NCBI GenBank assembly: GCA_036346355.1
Contig: CM070577.1
Location: 18,041,666-18,105,665, forward strand
DNA from: Rhipidocladum racemiflorum
Lineage: Eukaryota > Streptophyta > Magnoliopsida > Poales > Poaceae
Direction of reading: 5' to 3'
DNA: 64,000 bases
The translations under genes were made by a program, and so were the position numbers. The notes under the pieces were generated by a model. It was not told where the DNA came from, searched no databases, and saw only the letters and a program-made list of their open reading frames with translations. Positions 1 through 10,711 of this stretch are shown here, in pieces (positions within the stretch are counted from its first letter, which is position 1; each line of letters opens with the position of its first letter).

Positions 1-766
1 AGATAGGGCCTCCGAGATGTCCGACAGTATGAGACTCAGCCACGCCATTTAGCTTCGAAGTAATGATATGCATTGTCCGGAAAACTGCCCCCATGAGTAG
101 CTTCCCCATAGCTATATCCTTACCGGCGTCCAAAACTTCTGCCAGACCTTGGAAGTTGGTGGTGGGACCTACTGTAGCTCCACAAAAGAGAAAATTTTCC
201 AACCACATGGTCAAGAAGGCGATGTGCTCACGAGGCTCCATCGGACCCGATGATTGGCTGAATTCGTGAATATACTGGAGCCAGTTTGTCTTGGTTGGCA
301 GTCGATGGGAGTGGGTCGCGTCGAAAGCATGTAATTGTTGGCCCGTCGGTTTAAGACCAGTCAGTACTGCCACATCCATCAAGGTCGGACCAAGGAAGCC
401 GAGCCAGAAAGAGAAAGCGTTGAAGGCATCCGACCAAAAATAAGAAGCAGTGGCAATCAGAGATTCGTCTCAGCACATACCCAATAAGGAAAGGACGATG
501 CAATCAGCTATCTTCCAAACTTCCCAATCCGCCTTCTTGCGAGCAGCCACTCGGTTGTACCAATTCCTCCAGCTCGCAGTGATGGTAGGCCAGGGCCTGA
601 AGCTGTTTGTCCACCCTGAGAGATTGTGGCCAACGACGTTCAAGGGGATCCGCATGACCTCCTTATTGATATAATATGACGGATCTTCATCCCCTTCTGG
701 TCCAAGCAGGAAATGACCATCCGACTCGGGTACCGGAATCAAGATCATGGATCAATAATCGGCCAT
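1..766 (-). pseudogene. Antisense plant-mobile-domain (PMD, aminotransferase-like) gene, exon 2, broken, truncated at the window edge
   Basis: Read on the minus strand, the frame opens near 748 (IPVPESDGHFLLGPEGDE) and runs past position 1. It carries the typical PMD string FWLGFLGPTLMDVAVLTGL (about 420-345) and then PTKTNWLQYI. This is the plant mobile domain shared by MAIN/MAIL1-type proteins and transposons; its biochemical role is not settled. One in-frame TGA at 470-472 splits an otherwise continuous reading of about 250 codons, with the same frame continuing as DESLIATASYFWSDAF. A splice acceptor (TTTCCCACAG) sits just upstream near 767, but an in-frame TGA then precedes the ATG at 748. 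The gene lies antisense to the LTR element that carries it. The rest of the domain is outside the window. Confidence 0.8.
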
Positions 767-1533
767 CTGTGGGAAAAGGAACCAGACGGAAAAGGGCCGA
801 TGATAGAACGCGAATCACAAGATAGATTGTCAGAAGGGCAACGAAGAATAGCCGAGCCAAAGAAGGGAGATTGTCCCGCTCTAGGTGGTCGGCTAAGAGG
901 GCGATGCGTTCAGAGGAAGAAGATGAAAGTGCTCAAAAGGAAAAAGGATTTTATAAGGAAAAGAGTGCGTTTTGCTCAGAATGGCACCAAGAATCGTGCC
1001 CCAAGCTGTGCCACCCACTACGCAAAGAAGTGGCAGAACATGACGTGAAGGCTGCAAGGTAGTTAATGAGGAAAGAGAAAAATGACGCGATTGCTGTGGA
1101 GCGTACAGCAGAAGGAACGACCGGTCCGGTCAAGACCAAAATCCTATCTACTGATAGACACCTATTCGTCTGATGCGTTATGTAGCCGATGCATTGCGAA
1201 AACGTCCTATCCTAAAGCGTTACGAGTCGACGAGGAAACAAACAAGATACATATAAAAACCGGTTAAGACAAAACATACAGAATATTCACACGCTTCATT
1301 AAGAAGGCTGTTTACATGATCGACTGAAGTAGCAGAGTAACGATTACATCAGTCGGCTAAAGGATGCACAGAAGTCTCACGACAGATGTAGAGAACAAAG
1401 ATTGAAAAAGAAAAGAGGCAAAAGGGACTAGAAGGAGAAGAAAAGAAGGGGGAAGGGGCGCCATCCGTACATAAAAAAATCCCTATGCCTAATGGAGCCG
1501 ACGACACTTCCCGCCAGGAACATCACCTGCGTT
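767..1533 (-). other. Probable intron of the antisense PMD gene
   Basis: No coding signal is seen here on either strand; plus-strand open frames are short and low quality. On the minus strand a donor CAG/GTGATG near 1,534 and an acceptor CCCACAG near 767 would join the Ser/Ala-rich exon to the PMD exon. Inference from splice-like sites only. Confidence 0.4.
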
Positions 1534-1898
1534 GGAACTGCTGCTAGAGTCTGTGACTCATGGAGGGCAGCATCGGCAGGGGGTGCTGGTGGAAGCGCCG
1601 GGCTGTTATTAGTTGGCGGGGAAGCAACGGCCTCCGGGGCAGCTTCCGCAGGAGCAACGTCTGCGCCGGCATCAGGTACCCCAGCTTCCGCGGGAAGAGG
1701 GGCGGCCGTTGCAGGGTCTTCGACGGCTTCAGCGTCGAGCTCTTCCTGGAGGGTGTGGGCGATAGCCTCACCATTGGACACCTCCTCGGCCCGAACCTCA
1801 GCCGATAACTTCGCTTGGAGAGCGGCTGCAATGGCCGAGTCATCGTCCGATGACGAATAGTAACCAGAAGAAGAGTTGGAAGAGGAAGACGAAGACAT
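1534..1898 (-). CDS. N-terminal Ser/acidic/Ala-rich exon of the antisense PMD gene
   Basis: The minus-strand frame starts with ATG at 1,898 and opens with a run of serines (MSSSSSSNSSSGYYSSSDDD), then an alanine- and glutamate-rich segment ending LAAVPTQ at a possible donor (CAG/GTGATG, about 1,534). The open frame itself continues to 1,428, but that tail looks non-coding. Low-complexity serine/acid-rich leaders are common in antisense genes of grass gypsy elements. A TTTATAAA motif lies about 65 bp upstream, so the gene may have its own promoter. No catalytic motif is visible; the protein is recognised only through its link to the PMD exon. Confidence 0.5.
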
Positions 1899-1960
1899 TG
1901 TGTTCGTGCTGAGGGATTACAAGAAATAATGCGGTAAAAGAAGCTGTGATTTACCAGAGA

Positions 1961-1968
1961 TTTATAAA
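1961..1968 (-). promoter_or_regulatory. TATA-like box for the antisense PMD gene
   Basis: TTTATAAA (reads the same on both strands) lies 63-70 bp upstream of the ATG at 1,898 on the minus strand. The position suits a core promoter. The stretch 1,899-2,163 shows nothing else I can name. Confidence 0.4.
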
Positions 1969-2180
1969 GCCGAATGCACATCAGAATCGCTGCTACACGG
2001 AGAACGAAGTGCCACCCAAATGAATGCCAATAGAATACGAAGCGAATCGGCGTTATCATGGCGTGATGAGTCAAGGGATTAACCACTGAAGAAAGAGAAG
2101 CAGTGGAAAAAGGCTATTCCCTACGATGATCAACGGGCGATTTTTGGGACATGACGCATATCCCAAAAATGGGGGGCATA

Positions 2181-2934
2181 TGTTGACACCTAAATTTGAC
2201 TGACCGAGACAAGTTCGGTCATGGCATGAGCCGGGAAGATCGCGCGGGTCGGATTAGCGACGAGTAATGGGACATAAGCCATATCGGAAAGAGCATGGTC
2301 GTATAAGGCACAGACGGGAAGAAACCGAAGCCGGTAGAACCTGGATTTGATATGGTTGCGGTCAAGATGGAAAGACAAGATCAAGGCCGATGCGGTTGAA
2401 GAGTCCGTGATGATCACGATTAAGGCTACACCGGTTATAAAAGGCGACATGCTGCATAGAAGAAGGACACCAACCAATCCAAAAACCAACCAGTCAATCT
2501 ATCAATTACCTTTATTTCCTTGCACTAGGAGTAGTTCTCATAGCTTTGTAATCTTTCCTCTGTAATTCACGTTGATCAATACAAGTTACGCATCGCCAGT
2601 TATTGATCTCTGCTGTGTTACACCCTACCAAGTCATTGTTTCTTCCGATCTTGTTGCGCATCACCTTTTTTGGAGAAGCAGGCTTTTACCCTATATGATC
2701 GGCCCGCGAGAGCATATTAGATCTGTTTATCTGGTTCGTGCTGGTTCGTATCGAGCTAGCAAGAGTCCTATTGATACCAAGACTCAAATCGTTCTCCCTA
2801 GAACGATCGTATTTAGATACACATCTCTTGCCGATTGTGTGATCAAATCGGCTGGCACGCCTGCAACCTTTGAACCCGGCGTTCTCGTGTGTTGGCGGTG
2901 ATCGACTCGACGCTATGTTTTTTCGACGCCAACA
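2181..2934 (+). repeat. 3' LTR of the truncated Tat element
   Basis: The segment starts TGTTGACACC right after a purine-rich tract (AAAAATGGGGGG) and ends CGCCAACA, giving matching TGTTG/CAACA ends over 754 bp. A TATA box (TATAAAAG) at 2,436-2,443 gives a promoter in the sense direction. Beyond 2,934 the sequence switches at once to copia integrase coding on the minus strand, which fixes the edge. Confidence 0.75.
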
Positions 2935-3736
2935 CACTTCTAATAGCTTTAAGAGCTCCTGGATGATCAACATAAAGCCTAAGAACAAGACTTCTAAAAT
3001 GACTAAAAGCCTCATCCTTAGATGCCATAAAGTACACCCAAGAGTATCTAGAAAAATCATCAACAATAACAAGCACATACCATTTGCTTCCAAAGGATTG
3101 AACTCGAGATGGTCCAGCCGTGTCAAGATGTAGTAGCTGTCCTGGAGCGTTTGTCATCACCATGGTAAGAGGTGGATGTGAACCTGCAATCATCTTACCA
3201 TGTCTACACGAAGAGCATACTAAATTGATATCAACTTTAAGCTTAGGCAAACCACGAATGAGGTCTAAACCACTAACACGAGTGAGGTGATCAAAACCTA
3301 CGTGACCAAGTCTATGATGCCAAAAGAATAAATCTTTAGAAATATTGGCAACTAGACACCTATGCTTAGAAGAAGGTGATACATCAAAGTCAGCTTTAAA
3401 TACTCTTCCAAAGCGAGAGATCCTGAAAACAAGGTCACCTGAAGCATCTAGCACTTTGCATTCATTTTTCTTAAAGCTTATTTCAAGATCTTCATCAATC
3501 ATTTGTGAGACAGAAAGCAAGTTATATTTCAAATTTTCAACAAGAGCCACATCTTTGAACAAAAACTTGTCACTCACCTTTACTGTACCTTTTGCCACAA
3601 CAGAAGAGGAAAAAGCATCTCTAAAAGTAACACTTTCAGCATGAGATGCACGAGTGAGGGAGGAGAACCAATTCTTATCACCGGACATGTGGCGTGAGCA
3701 TCCGGAATCTATTAGCCATATGTTCTCCTTCCTCGC
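2935..3736 (-). pseudogene. Copia pol fragment: protease end, GAG-pre-integrase, first half of integrase
   Basis: The minus-strand frame begins around 3,736 with the protease motif IWLIDSGCSRHMSGDKNW (catalytic DSG). It passes through the pre-integrase zinc-binding region (WHHRLGHVGFDHL ... CSSCRHGK), then the start of the integrase core (LLHLDTAGPSR ... LVIVDDFSRYSWVYF), which holds the first catalytic Asp. It stops at HPGALKA because the Tat LTR begins there. Second catalytic Asp, Glu, RT and RNase H are missing from the window. Upstream, the frame is interrupted by a TAA near 3,740. These domains process and integrate the element's cDNA. Confidence 0.85.
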
Positions 3737-3745
3737 GTGAGATAA

Positions 3746-4760
3746 TTACATAGCAAAACAAGTCGAGGTCTCAGTACTGGGGTTAGTAATGAGATTTTTG
3801 GGAATCCAGTACTGAGACACACGACGCACAACAGTAAGCACAACATGAGTATTCTTATGCACAAAATCATATTTGCCCTTTCCCGTGTTTTTAGCAACAA
3901 AAGGTGCCTGTTTCACCCTAGGCACATATTGAGAAGCAAGATGTGCCTCTCTGAAATTAGACATAGCCTTGTTCTTTTCTTTCTTCTGTTGTTTGGCTAG
4001 CCTAAAGCAAAAGTCTACTAAATGTCCATCTCTACCACAATGAGCGCAATTCTACTTAACATGATGTTTTGCTTTAACAGTAGAAGCACAATTTGCATTC
4101 ATCACAGAGGAATATAAAAGACCAGCAGATTTAAAGCAAATTTTCTTAGACTCATTGAGAATCTAAATTTTGTCATTATGAATAGCCTGAACAACAGTGC
4201 AAGGTTTAGTTTCATATGAAGCACAAGGATCAAAACCTAAACCTTTCTTGTTTGAGCTAACTTTAGATTGGTCCAAAATCATGTTCAAATTTTTCTTTCC
4301 TTTAGTGAACCGTTCTAAGCAATCTTGTAAGTAATCAACTTTATGAGAAAGCACAAGACAATTATTGAAAGGAATATCAACTTTCTCTTTCTGTTTGCGA
4401 CAAGTAGAGCATGAAAGAACCTCATGAGTGAACATGTCATTAGTCATCTAAGAAACTCTAGCATTTGCATCTTTCAATTTCAATTCAAGAATTGAGCATT
4501 TAGGACAAGAGATTGAACCATGCAAATCATCAGTGGAACAGCTAGCATGTTTAACATGTTTCTTATTTTTCTCATTTTGGTGTAACAAGAAAGCATGTTA
4601 TTTCCTAAGCAAGATGAGCTCATTGTAAATTAAGTCACATGATTTGCAAGTATCATCATCAGGAATCAAAGTTTTAAGTCTAGCAATTTCAGCATTCAAT
4701 GATTCAACAACAAAATCATATTTCTTAATTTTCTTATCATGTTTATCAAGCAATTTACTA
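3746..4760 (-). pseudogene. Degenerate gag C-terminal / gag-pol linker of the Sirevirus-like copia
   Basis: Two short minus-strand frames survive (3,746-3,964, with YDFVHKNTHVVLTVVRRVSQYWIP; 4,163-4,447, with SCSTCRKQKEKVDIPF), in different frames and separated by stops. The first resembles the segment just ahead of protease in SIRE-type copias, and a cysteine pair in the second may be a remnant of the extra zinc-binding region of these gags. The stretch is AT-rich and coding in style but cannot be translated without several corrections. Confidence 0.5.
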
Positions 4761-4762
4761 AG

Positions 4763-5413
4763 TCAAGCAACATCAATAGCTAATTCATCGTAAGAAAGAT
4801 CTACCTCATTAAAGTCGCTGTCATGATCGTCCTCGGTGAAGCTATCTTTGCTACTTGCCATGAGACACAACCCCATCAAATCATGCTTGCTTGAAGTTGC
4901 ATCATCCTCACTGCTCTCCGAATCCACATTGCTCAAATTGACTTGTTCAAGAGCAGAAAGAACTCGGTGGACAACTTTGCGGTTAATGAAGCTCTTCTTC
5001 TTTCTATCACTTGAAGAGAACTTCTTCTTCTTCTCTTTTCTTCTGTCGTTGTCTTTTTCTTCCCTTGATGCTTTACCTGCAAGTTTAGGATAATTTGTGC
5101 AAATATGATTGAAGTCACCACACTTATAGCATCTTGGAGGGCCACCACCACCTGTCTTCCTCATTCTTACATTCTGTAAAGCTTTGTTAAAACGAGAAGA
5201 GAGTAGTGCCAAGTCTTCGTCGGGAATTTCTTCAATCTGTTCATCGGTTAGTGAAGACAAAAAAGACAAAGCACAGCTTGAAGAAGTATTGTTATGAGAC
5301 ATGCCAGTTTGAGAGGATAAAACAATTGATTTATGATCATTCTTCCTAGCAAGAACATCCAACTCATGAGTTTTCAACTTAGAATAAAGAACATCTAAAG
5401 TGAGTGTACTCAT
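4763..5413 (-). pseudogene. Copia gag, middle part with an altered zinc knuckle
   Basis: The open frame of 216 codons on the minus strand has MSTLTLDVLYSKLKTHELDV at the start, a zinc knuckle CYKCGDFNHICTNY near residues 94-107, a lysine-rich run, then an acidic, serine-rich tail (ESSEDDATSSK ... EDDHDSD). The knuckle should read CX2CX4HX4C; here the fourth ligand is Tyr, so zinc binding is probably lost. Gag forms the virus-like particle and packages RNA. The start is not the true start of gag, whose N-terminus lies at 5,675-5,944. Confidence 0.8.
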
Positions 5414-5674
5414 GACAGTTGATTATCTAATGGATGTTATTTTCATCTCCCAAATTGACATGTCTAAAGCATCAAGCAATTGTCTAGCATTAGCCGCATC
5501 AGTGTAGCTAACTCCAACAGCACGTAGATTGCTAAGAATTTTATTAAAGCGTGCAAAGAAGTCATCTAGCGACTCATCAGGTATTATCTCAAATCGCATA
5601 TATTCTTTTTTGTAAATATCTTGACGAACCTCTTTGACAGTGTTAGAACCCTCATGGTAATCACAAAGAGATTT

Positions 5675-5944
5675 CTATACCTTATATGCGGACTTGAGAT
5701 GGATCACATGGTCAAAGTCACTTCTACCCAATCCTTGGATGATCAAGTTGCGCGCCTTGCTATTTGCTTCAACATGTGTGCGACTGGCGTCGTTGACGTT
5801 GTTGTCCTCAGGAACTTCGTATGGCTTGTAAACCTTCTCCCAAATTGCGAAGCCTTGCGCTTGGATGAACGCCTCCATCTTGGCCTTCCAAAACTAAAAA
5901 TCAACACCATCGAACACACACGGTTTTGTCGAATAACGATCCAT
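5675..5944 (-). pseudogene. Copia gag N-terminus, broken
   Basis: A minus-strand ATG at 5,944-5,942 starts MDRYSTKPCVFDGVDF. A TAG near 5,895 interrupts, and the same frame goes on FWKAKMEAFIQAQGFAIWEK to about 5,675. This is the usual opening of copia gag (substrate-binding-like FW motif). It lies only about 50 bp from the primer-binding site, as expected. The part from 5,414 to 5,674 (gag middle) is open only in pieces. Confidence 0.75.
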
Positions 5945-5980
5945 TAATCTAATCACCGGTTAAGATAGATTAGAAAAACC

Positions 5981-5994
5981 TTGCTCTAATACCA
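5981..5994 (-). promoter_or_regulatory. Primer-binding site of the Sirevirus-like copia
   Basis: On the minus strand it reads TGGTATTAGAGCAA, one mismatch from the initiator-Met tRNA complement TGGTATCAGAGC used by plant copia elements. It sits 2 bp from the LTR end (CCTACA), the correct place for reverse-transcription priming. Confidence 0.85.
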
Positions 5995-5996
5995 CT

Positions 5997-7711
5997 TGTA
6001 GGATCGATATATACGGATATAGCAATCAGAGGGGGTGAATGATTGTGCGGAAGCTAAAACCAAATTTTTGATCTGCTAAAACCAAATTTTTGATGTACTA
6101 AAAATTTACCCCAAATCGGAATCAAATAATTGCCTCGTATTCAACAAAAATAGATTGATAGATGTTTGGTAAAACACAAATTCTTGGAGATCCAACCATC
6201 GGATTGATCTAAAATTTGAATAAAAGAAACTAGATTCCAATACAAATATAACAGAAAAATAATTAGCTCAATCGGACTTACGGATCAAAAGTTATGAACC
6301 TCGAAAGCTTGCTGTGACAGAATATGACGAGAATTGATCAAACCCTAATTTCGAGATTAAACCAAATCTTCAAAAGATAATCCAACAAAACTTTGAGGAA
6401 CACTAAATTAGAGCCCTAGGAAAGTTTTGGATGGATCTAATCAAGAAGAAACTCAAGAAGCCAAAACAAACAATAGATCAATCTACTAAACCAAAAGACG
6501 TGCAAGAGAAAACCCCAAAAACAGATATTACTATAGCAACGCATGCACTGTAGCTTCGAGATTACTGTAGCACGCAGATGATCTAGAAGAAATTGATCTT
6601 TATTTCTTTTTGTCTAAAATACTCCAAACACAAGAGTACAACCCTAAAGCCTGGTTCTGGCCTAATAAAAAAACAGGAGACAACCCCTCCTATTTATAAT
6701 GAAGTAAACCCTATCAGAGTACGCATGCGTATCCACTTGGTCCTCCATGAACCTAGTTCCAGTCTCGTCATCGACCACGTTCGCCCTCGAGCAACACCTG
6801 CACATGAACAAACCACAAAACAATTCCGAGCACAAGTCCGCGACTTGACTCAACATTAGTCCATGCAACTACTCACACGAGCATTGCATCAAGTCAACTC
6901 AATTTCAAAATTGCAAAAACCTAACCCGAGCACATCACGTTCACGCTGGACCAAAGGTCCGGCGCACACAGGGACCAAACCCTAGAATGTACCGTTCACG
7001 CCGGACCGAAACCTTGGTCTGGCACAATCCACGGCGGACCAAAAACTTGGTCTGGCGTACACTTCAAACTCTCGGTTAAATGAAGAAATTGATCTAGCAA
7101 AAAAGCCTCAAAATCATGTTCACGGCGGACCAAAAAATTTGGTCCGGTGTACATGAAAAACCTTCTGTTTCTCGAAGATTTGATCCGGCAAAAACCACGT
7201 TCACGACGGACTAAAAATAAATCAGTCCGGCGTACATGCAAAACTTTCTGTTTTTGAAAAAACTCAATCCGTTGCATATACAAAAACAACCCTCAAAATG
7301 CCGTTCACGACGGACCAAAAATTTGGTCCACTGTACATGTGAAACTTTCTGTTTTTCAAGAAACTTGGTCTGGCGCAAAAACTGAATTTCACGTTTACGG
7401 TGGACCAGAAAAGTTTGGTCCGGCGTACATGTGATTTTCTCTGTCACTTGGTCCGGCGCGAGAAAAGCGGTCCGGCGCAAAACACATTCACGACGGACCA
7501 AAAACTTTGGTCCGGCGTACATGTGATTTTCTCTGTCACTTGGTCCAGCGCGAGAAAAGCGGTCCGGCGCAAAAGGGATTTTCTCTGTTTTTTTCAAAAT
7601 ACTTAACCAATGCTTATCACAGGACAACACATGCACATGCACACTTTGCAAATTCAATTCTAATCTAATTTTCAGCACATGATTTCACACTTGTCTAATG
7701 TTGTTGCACAA
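5997..7711 (-). repeat. 5' LTR of the Sirevirus-like copia
   Basis: The inner edge is exact: TGTAGGATCG on the plus strand, next to the primer-binding site. A minus-strand TATA box (TATAAATAG) lies near 6,690-6,700. The outer edge is not fixed; a plausible CA end occurs near 7,711. The promoter-distal half (6,948-7,525) is made of hairpin-forming repeats. No gene is seen in it. Confidence 0.65.
6948..7525. repeat. Hairpin minisatellite inside the Sirevirus-like LTR
   Basis: About eight degenerate units begin GTTCACG(G/A)CGGACCAAA and end TTTGGTCCGGCGTACATG. Each contains the inverted arms CGGACCAAA and TTTGGTCCG, a short hairpin. Units start near 6,948, 6,992, 7,031, 7,108, 7,198, 7,303, 7,393 and 7,487, with spacing of 39-105 bp. 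Palindromic repeats in the cis region of Sirevirus LTRs have been described in maize; this fits that pattern. Confidence 0.8.
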
Positions 7712-8429
7712 CGGAAGAAGGAAGAAACTAATTGATTGATTACCAGCCGATAATGTATTTCGTAATTACATGAGCTTCTATTACATTAAGATGGATGTGC
7801 AATGGCAAAAATCTAAAGTTAATAATATACAAAGGAATACCACATAGAAAAACAAGTAAAATAGATTAAACATAATTAAATCGTTAGCACATAGAGAATC
7901 GATTCTGTATCTTTCAATGGGTTTATGGTAAGCTGCATTTAAGAAGGAACTATGTCAAATTTTGCAACTAAATCTTCCAAAAAATTACTTGGTCAGCTCA
8001 AAAGTTATATACAAATTCCTCCATGAGATGATAATAAAATTCAAAAACAAAATGTTGGCCAATTCTAGTTATTTAGGATCATCAGCATATTTTTCCAATG
8101 ATGTAGTACATTGGGAGGGGGAAGTGCAACAAATTCAGCTCGTGGGCTTGCGAAATGAAACCTACTGATTATCACATTTGCCCAATTCAATAATTCTTTA
8201 TAGGATTTCTGATCAAAATGTATAAGTTAAAGACACGAAAAGACATAATCAATTAGCTTATCAATAGTGGTGAAGAAGTCACTAAATCACACACAAAGCA
8301 AAAAAAACTAGAAGTGAATTCTGCCAATTCAGTCCATGGTATTGACATTTCAAGGTGCACATACAAATATGATTTTATTTTAGCCAGTAGCACGTACCTC
8401 TCAATTTTTATTACCAAACAAAGAATCCC

Positions 8430-9793
8430 TCAAACTATCCAAGCAATAGCACGTTGAGCCTTCGCATCGTCATCCATCGTGCTAGTGTCGGCAAGCAATA
8501 CTCCTTGTAAATGTTAAGCATTTTGGTTTCTTTGTAGATTTTTACTGTTTGTAGCTTCTCGGCAGACAAGCATTGATGCACATCCGTTAGCTTTTCGCAA
8601 TCTTGCTTACTACTAGCTTTAGTATCTCCAATTACAATTATGGCCTCCAGCACCTCTGACTTCTTGCGTTTACCCTTACGATCGGCCTTTGCTGCCTTGC
8701 AACCAATAGGACGTGCTAAATTTTCCAAATCGACAACATTTTTATCATTCTCAGCTGATGTACTATTGTTATTCTCCATGCGCTTCACATAAGCTGCCAT
8801 TTTGGTTCATCGCGAAGTACCTTCCACATCTCCACTAGTTTGAAAGTTTCTTTGTAGTCTGCTTGGTACTTTTTCATTGCATTTTGCATCCTTTGATCAT
8901 CTGACATGCCACTTTGGTACACCGCATTTACACATTTCCAATAGCCATTGAAGTTGTTTATCTTAGTTTTCATGCGATGCCAATGGAGCTTTAGTTGGCC
9001 CGATTCTCTTCTCCGATTTTTGGGGGTGGTGTTATTGTATGCGGCGGTCACCTCTTCCCAATATTGTTCAACTCTCTTGTTGTTCCCATCTATTGGATCG
9101 TTTGAACCATTCAACCAACAGCTAACCTATAAGTTCAGATCAATGTCAATTAATAAATGCAATGCCACAAAATTAAAATGAAGGTAAGTGTAACAAACAT
9201 GATTATCAGTCTTATTTCCTCTTCGTCTGTCCATTTCAGGCGCTTCATTGTCCTTGCAAGTTCACCATCATCTGAATCTTCAACTTCCAACTAGACTTGT
9301 GCTTTCTTTTGCAAATATGATGGACTTCCTATGTTGGAATCTGCTATTATTATAGGTGGAGTCCTATTGGCTACCAATGGTGTAGGTGGAGTTCTATGGG
9401 TAGGCGATCGTTGTGGCGGTGAATATGGAACATGGTTGGAAATAACATTGGTAAAATGAAAATTTTCTGCATATTGCCGTGTACTTCCAAAGTTTTGATG
9501 AAAGGGAAAATTGAATGAACCATATTGTGGGTTTTGGAGGTAGCTTACAAAACCACCGGTTGGATTATAATCTATTGGCCTTAAATAAAAAGAAAGATAT
9601 ATATGTCATACAAATATGATTTCATTACTAACAAAAATTAATATTTTGAACAATGAATAAAACAAAATGTAGCTAGACATTACCATTCAGGCACACTAGA
9701 CTTGTCGCCATACAAATTTGGTTTGTGGGGAGTTGACTGAGATGGTGGTGGTACATCACCCTTTTCCTGTTTTTCCTTCGCCTTTCGACCCAT
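8430..9793 (-). pseudogene. Myb/SANT-like Harbinger ORF1 protein gene (NAM-associated C-terminal domain), three coding exons, broken
   Basis: On the minus strand, exon 1 (9,793 to about 9,684) starts MGRKAKEKQEKGDV and ends PEW. Exon 2 (about 9,580-9,206) starts PIDYNPTGGFVSYLQ and holds the SANT start KRLKWTDEEEIRL. Exon 3 (about 9,119-8,430) continues CWLNGSNDPIDGNN and VEQYWEEV, then the C-terminal ARPIGCKAAK and LADTSTMDDDAKAQRA motifs. Splice junctions GTAATG, ATTTAAG, GTTTGT and GTTAG join these in frame. Lesions: TAG near 9,292, one frameshift near 8,797 (after DEPKW), another near 8,500. In Harbinger elements ORF1 binds DNA and helps the transposase; host homologues of this type also exist, so a host gene fragment is possible. 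Confidence 0.75.
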
Positions 9794-9814
9794 CCACAAG
9801 ACGACGATGCAACC

Positions 9815-10711
9815 TGAAACCACAACAGGGAATATGTTGCCCTGAAGTATCCAAATTCTGAAGTCTAATTAGCAAAATAAAATGGTTGCGAATGCATGGT
9901 TAATGTTTCATCTCAACTGATCCACAACTTCATTGTACTGAAGAGCAGAATAGATAAAGAGATTTGCTTTATGTCCATTAGCTTTCAAAACAAGACATTG
10001 CTTAAATGATTCTTGCTTTGCCAAGATGGACTAAATAATGGCATGGCAAAATTCATATGAAGCACACAAATAACTGTAATTCCTTCACCACAATAGTCAA
10101 GCAGCAACATATGTGAATCACATTAAACTGTGGCAATAGCTAATTCGACACCTAAAAATCAGTTAATTTTTGGATTCAAACTTCTAGTGAAATCATTCAA
10201 CTTCAATGGGGGTGAATGACAATCTTGGTAATAATGTTTCATCCCTACTGATCTGTCCCTCATTTCATTGAGGTGCAGAACCATTAGAGACACTTGTTAT
10301 TAGTCCATTAGCATTGAAAACAAGACATCGCCGATTAAGCTTTATCACTTTGCCAAGATTTCCATTTCAGATTAAATAGTAACACTTCATGATCCACTCT
10401 TTTGTATGTAGAACCAGGGCAATGCTAGAATCATAAGTAATATATGCAGCTAGACTCAGATCTGATATTTTCTACTCAATGTCATGTTATCAAAAAGCAG
10501 TCCACACAATTCTTGCCTAATCAGAGTATGCCTCAGTTGATTCTAGCAATAAAAGTGCCCACAATCCTTGCATAGATTATCATCTATCATTTCTATAGCA
10601 TCATGCATTCATCCATAAATGCATCCATCTACCCATTCATCCATTCATTCAAGCATCATCAGGAAACGACCAAATAGAATTTAAGACCTAGAGGTAGGAG
10701 AAAACCAAACC
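9815..10711 (-). other. Probable 5'-UTR intron of the Harbinger ORF1 gene
   Basis: On the minus strand a donor ACTCCAG/GTTTGG near 10,711 and an acceptor GTTTCAG near 9,815 would remove this AT-rich stretch. No open frame of note and no repeat is visible in it, apart from near-duplicate phrases about a light AT-rich motif. Inference from splice-like sites. Confidence 0.35.

Larger units (their letters stand above)
1..2934 (+). mobile_element. Tat-lineage Ty3/gypsy retrotransposon, right end only
   Basis: The segment runs from the window edge through an antisense extra gene (1-1,898, minus), a polypurine tract (about 2,164-2,178) and a 3' LTR (2,181-2,934). An antisense accessory gene between pol and the 3' LTR is a known trait of Tat-type Ty3/gypsy elements in grasses, and this layout matches the complete element at 20,519-31,826. 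The right edge falls inside the integrase coding region of a copia element, so this one inserted later. The 5 bases after the LTR are CACTT, but the matching target duplication lies outside the window. The gag-pol part is not in view. Confidence 0.75.
2935..7711 (-). mobile_element. Sirevirus-like Ty1/copia retrotransposon, 5' part, minus strand
   Basis: From right to left on the minus strand it holds an LTR (5,997 to about 7,711), an initiator-Met-type primer site, gag with one zinc knuckle, protease, and the first half of integrase. The rest of pol was cut away by the Tat element at 2,934. The LTR end carries the GGGGGTGAATG-type motif and the gag has the extended, coiled style of the SIRE/Maximus lineage. 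All coding parts are broken. The outer LTR edge near 7,711 is approximate, because the second LTR is not in the window. Confidence 0.75.

Noticed and set aside
713..1267. Plus-strand open frames near the left edge
   Set aside because: They overlap the putative antisense intron and have no recognisable content.
6948..7525. CRISPR-like array
   Set aside because: Units are irregular in length, lie in an LTR of a plant retrotransposon, and spacers are not unique inserts; a minisatellite explains them.
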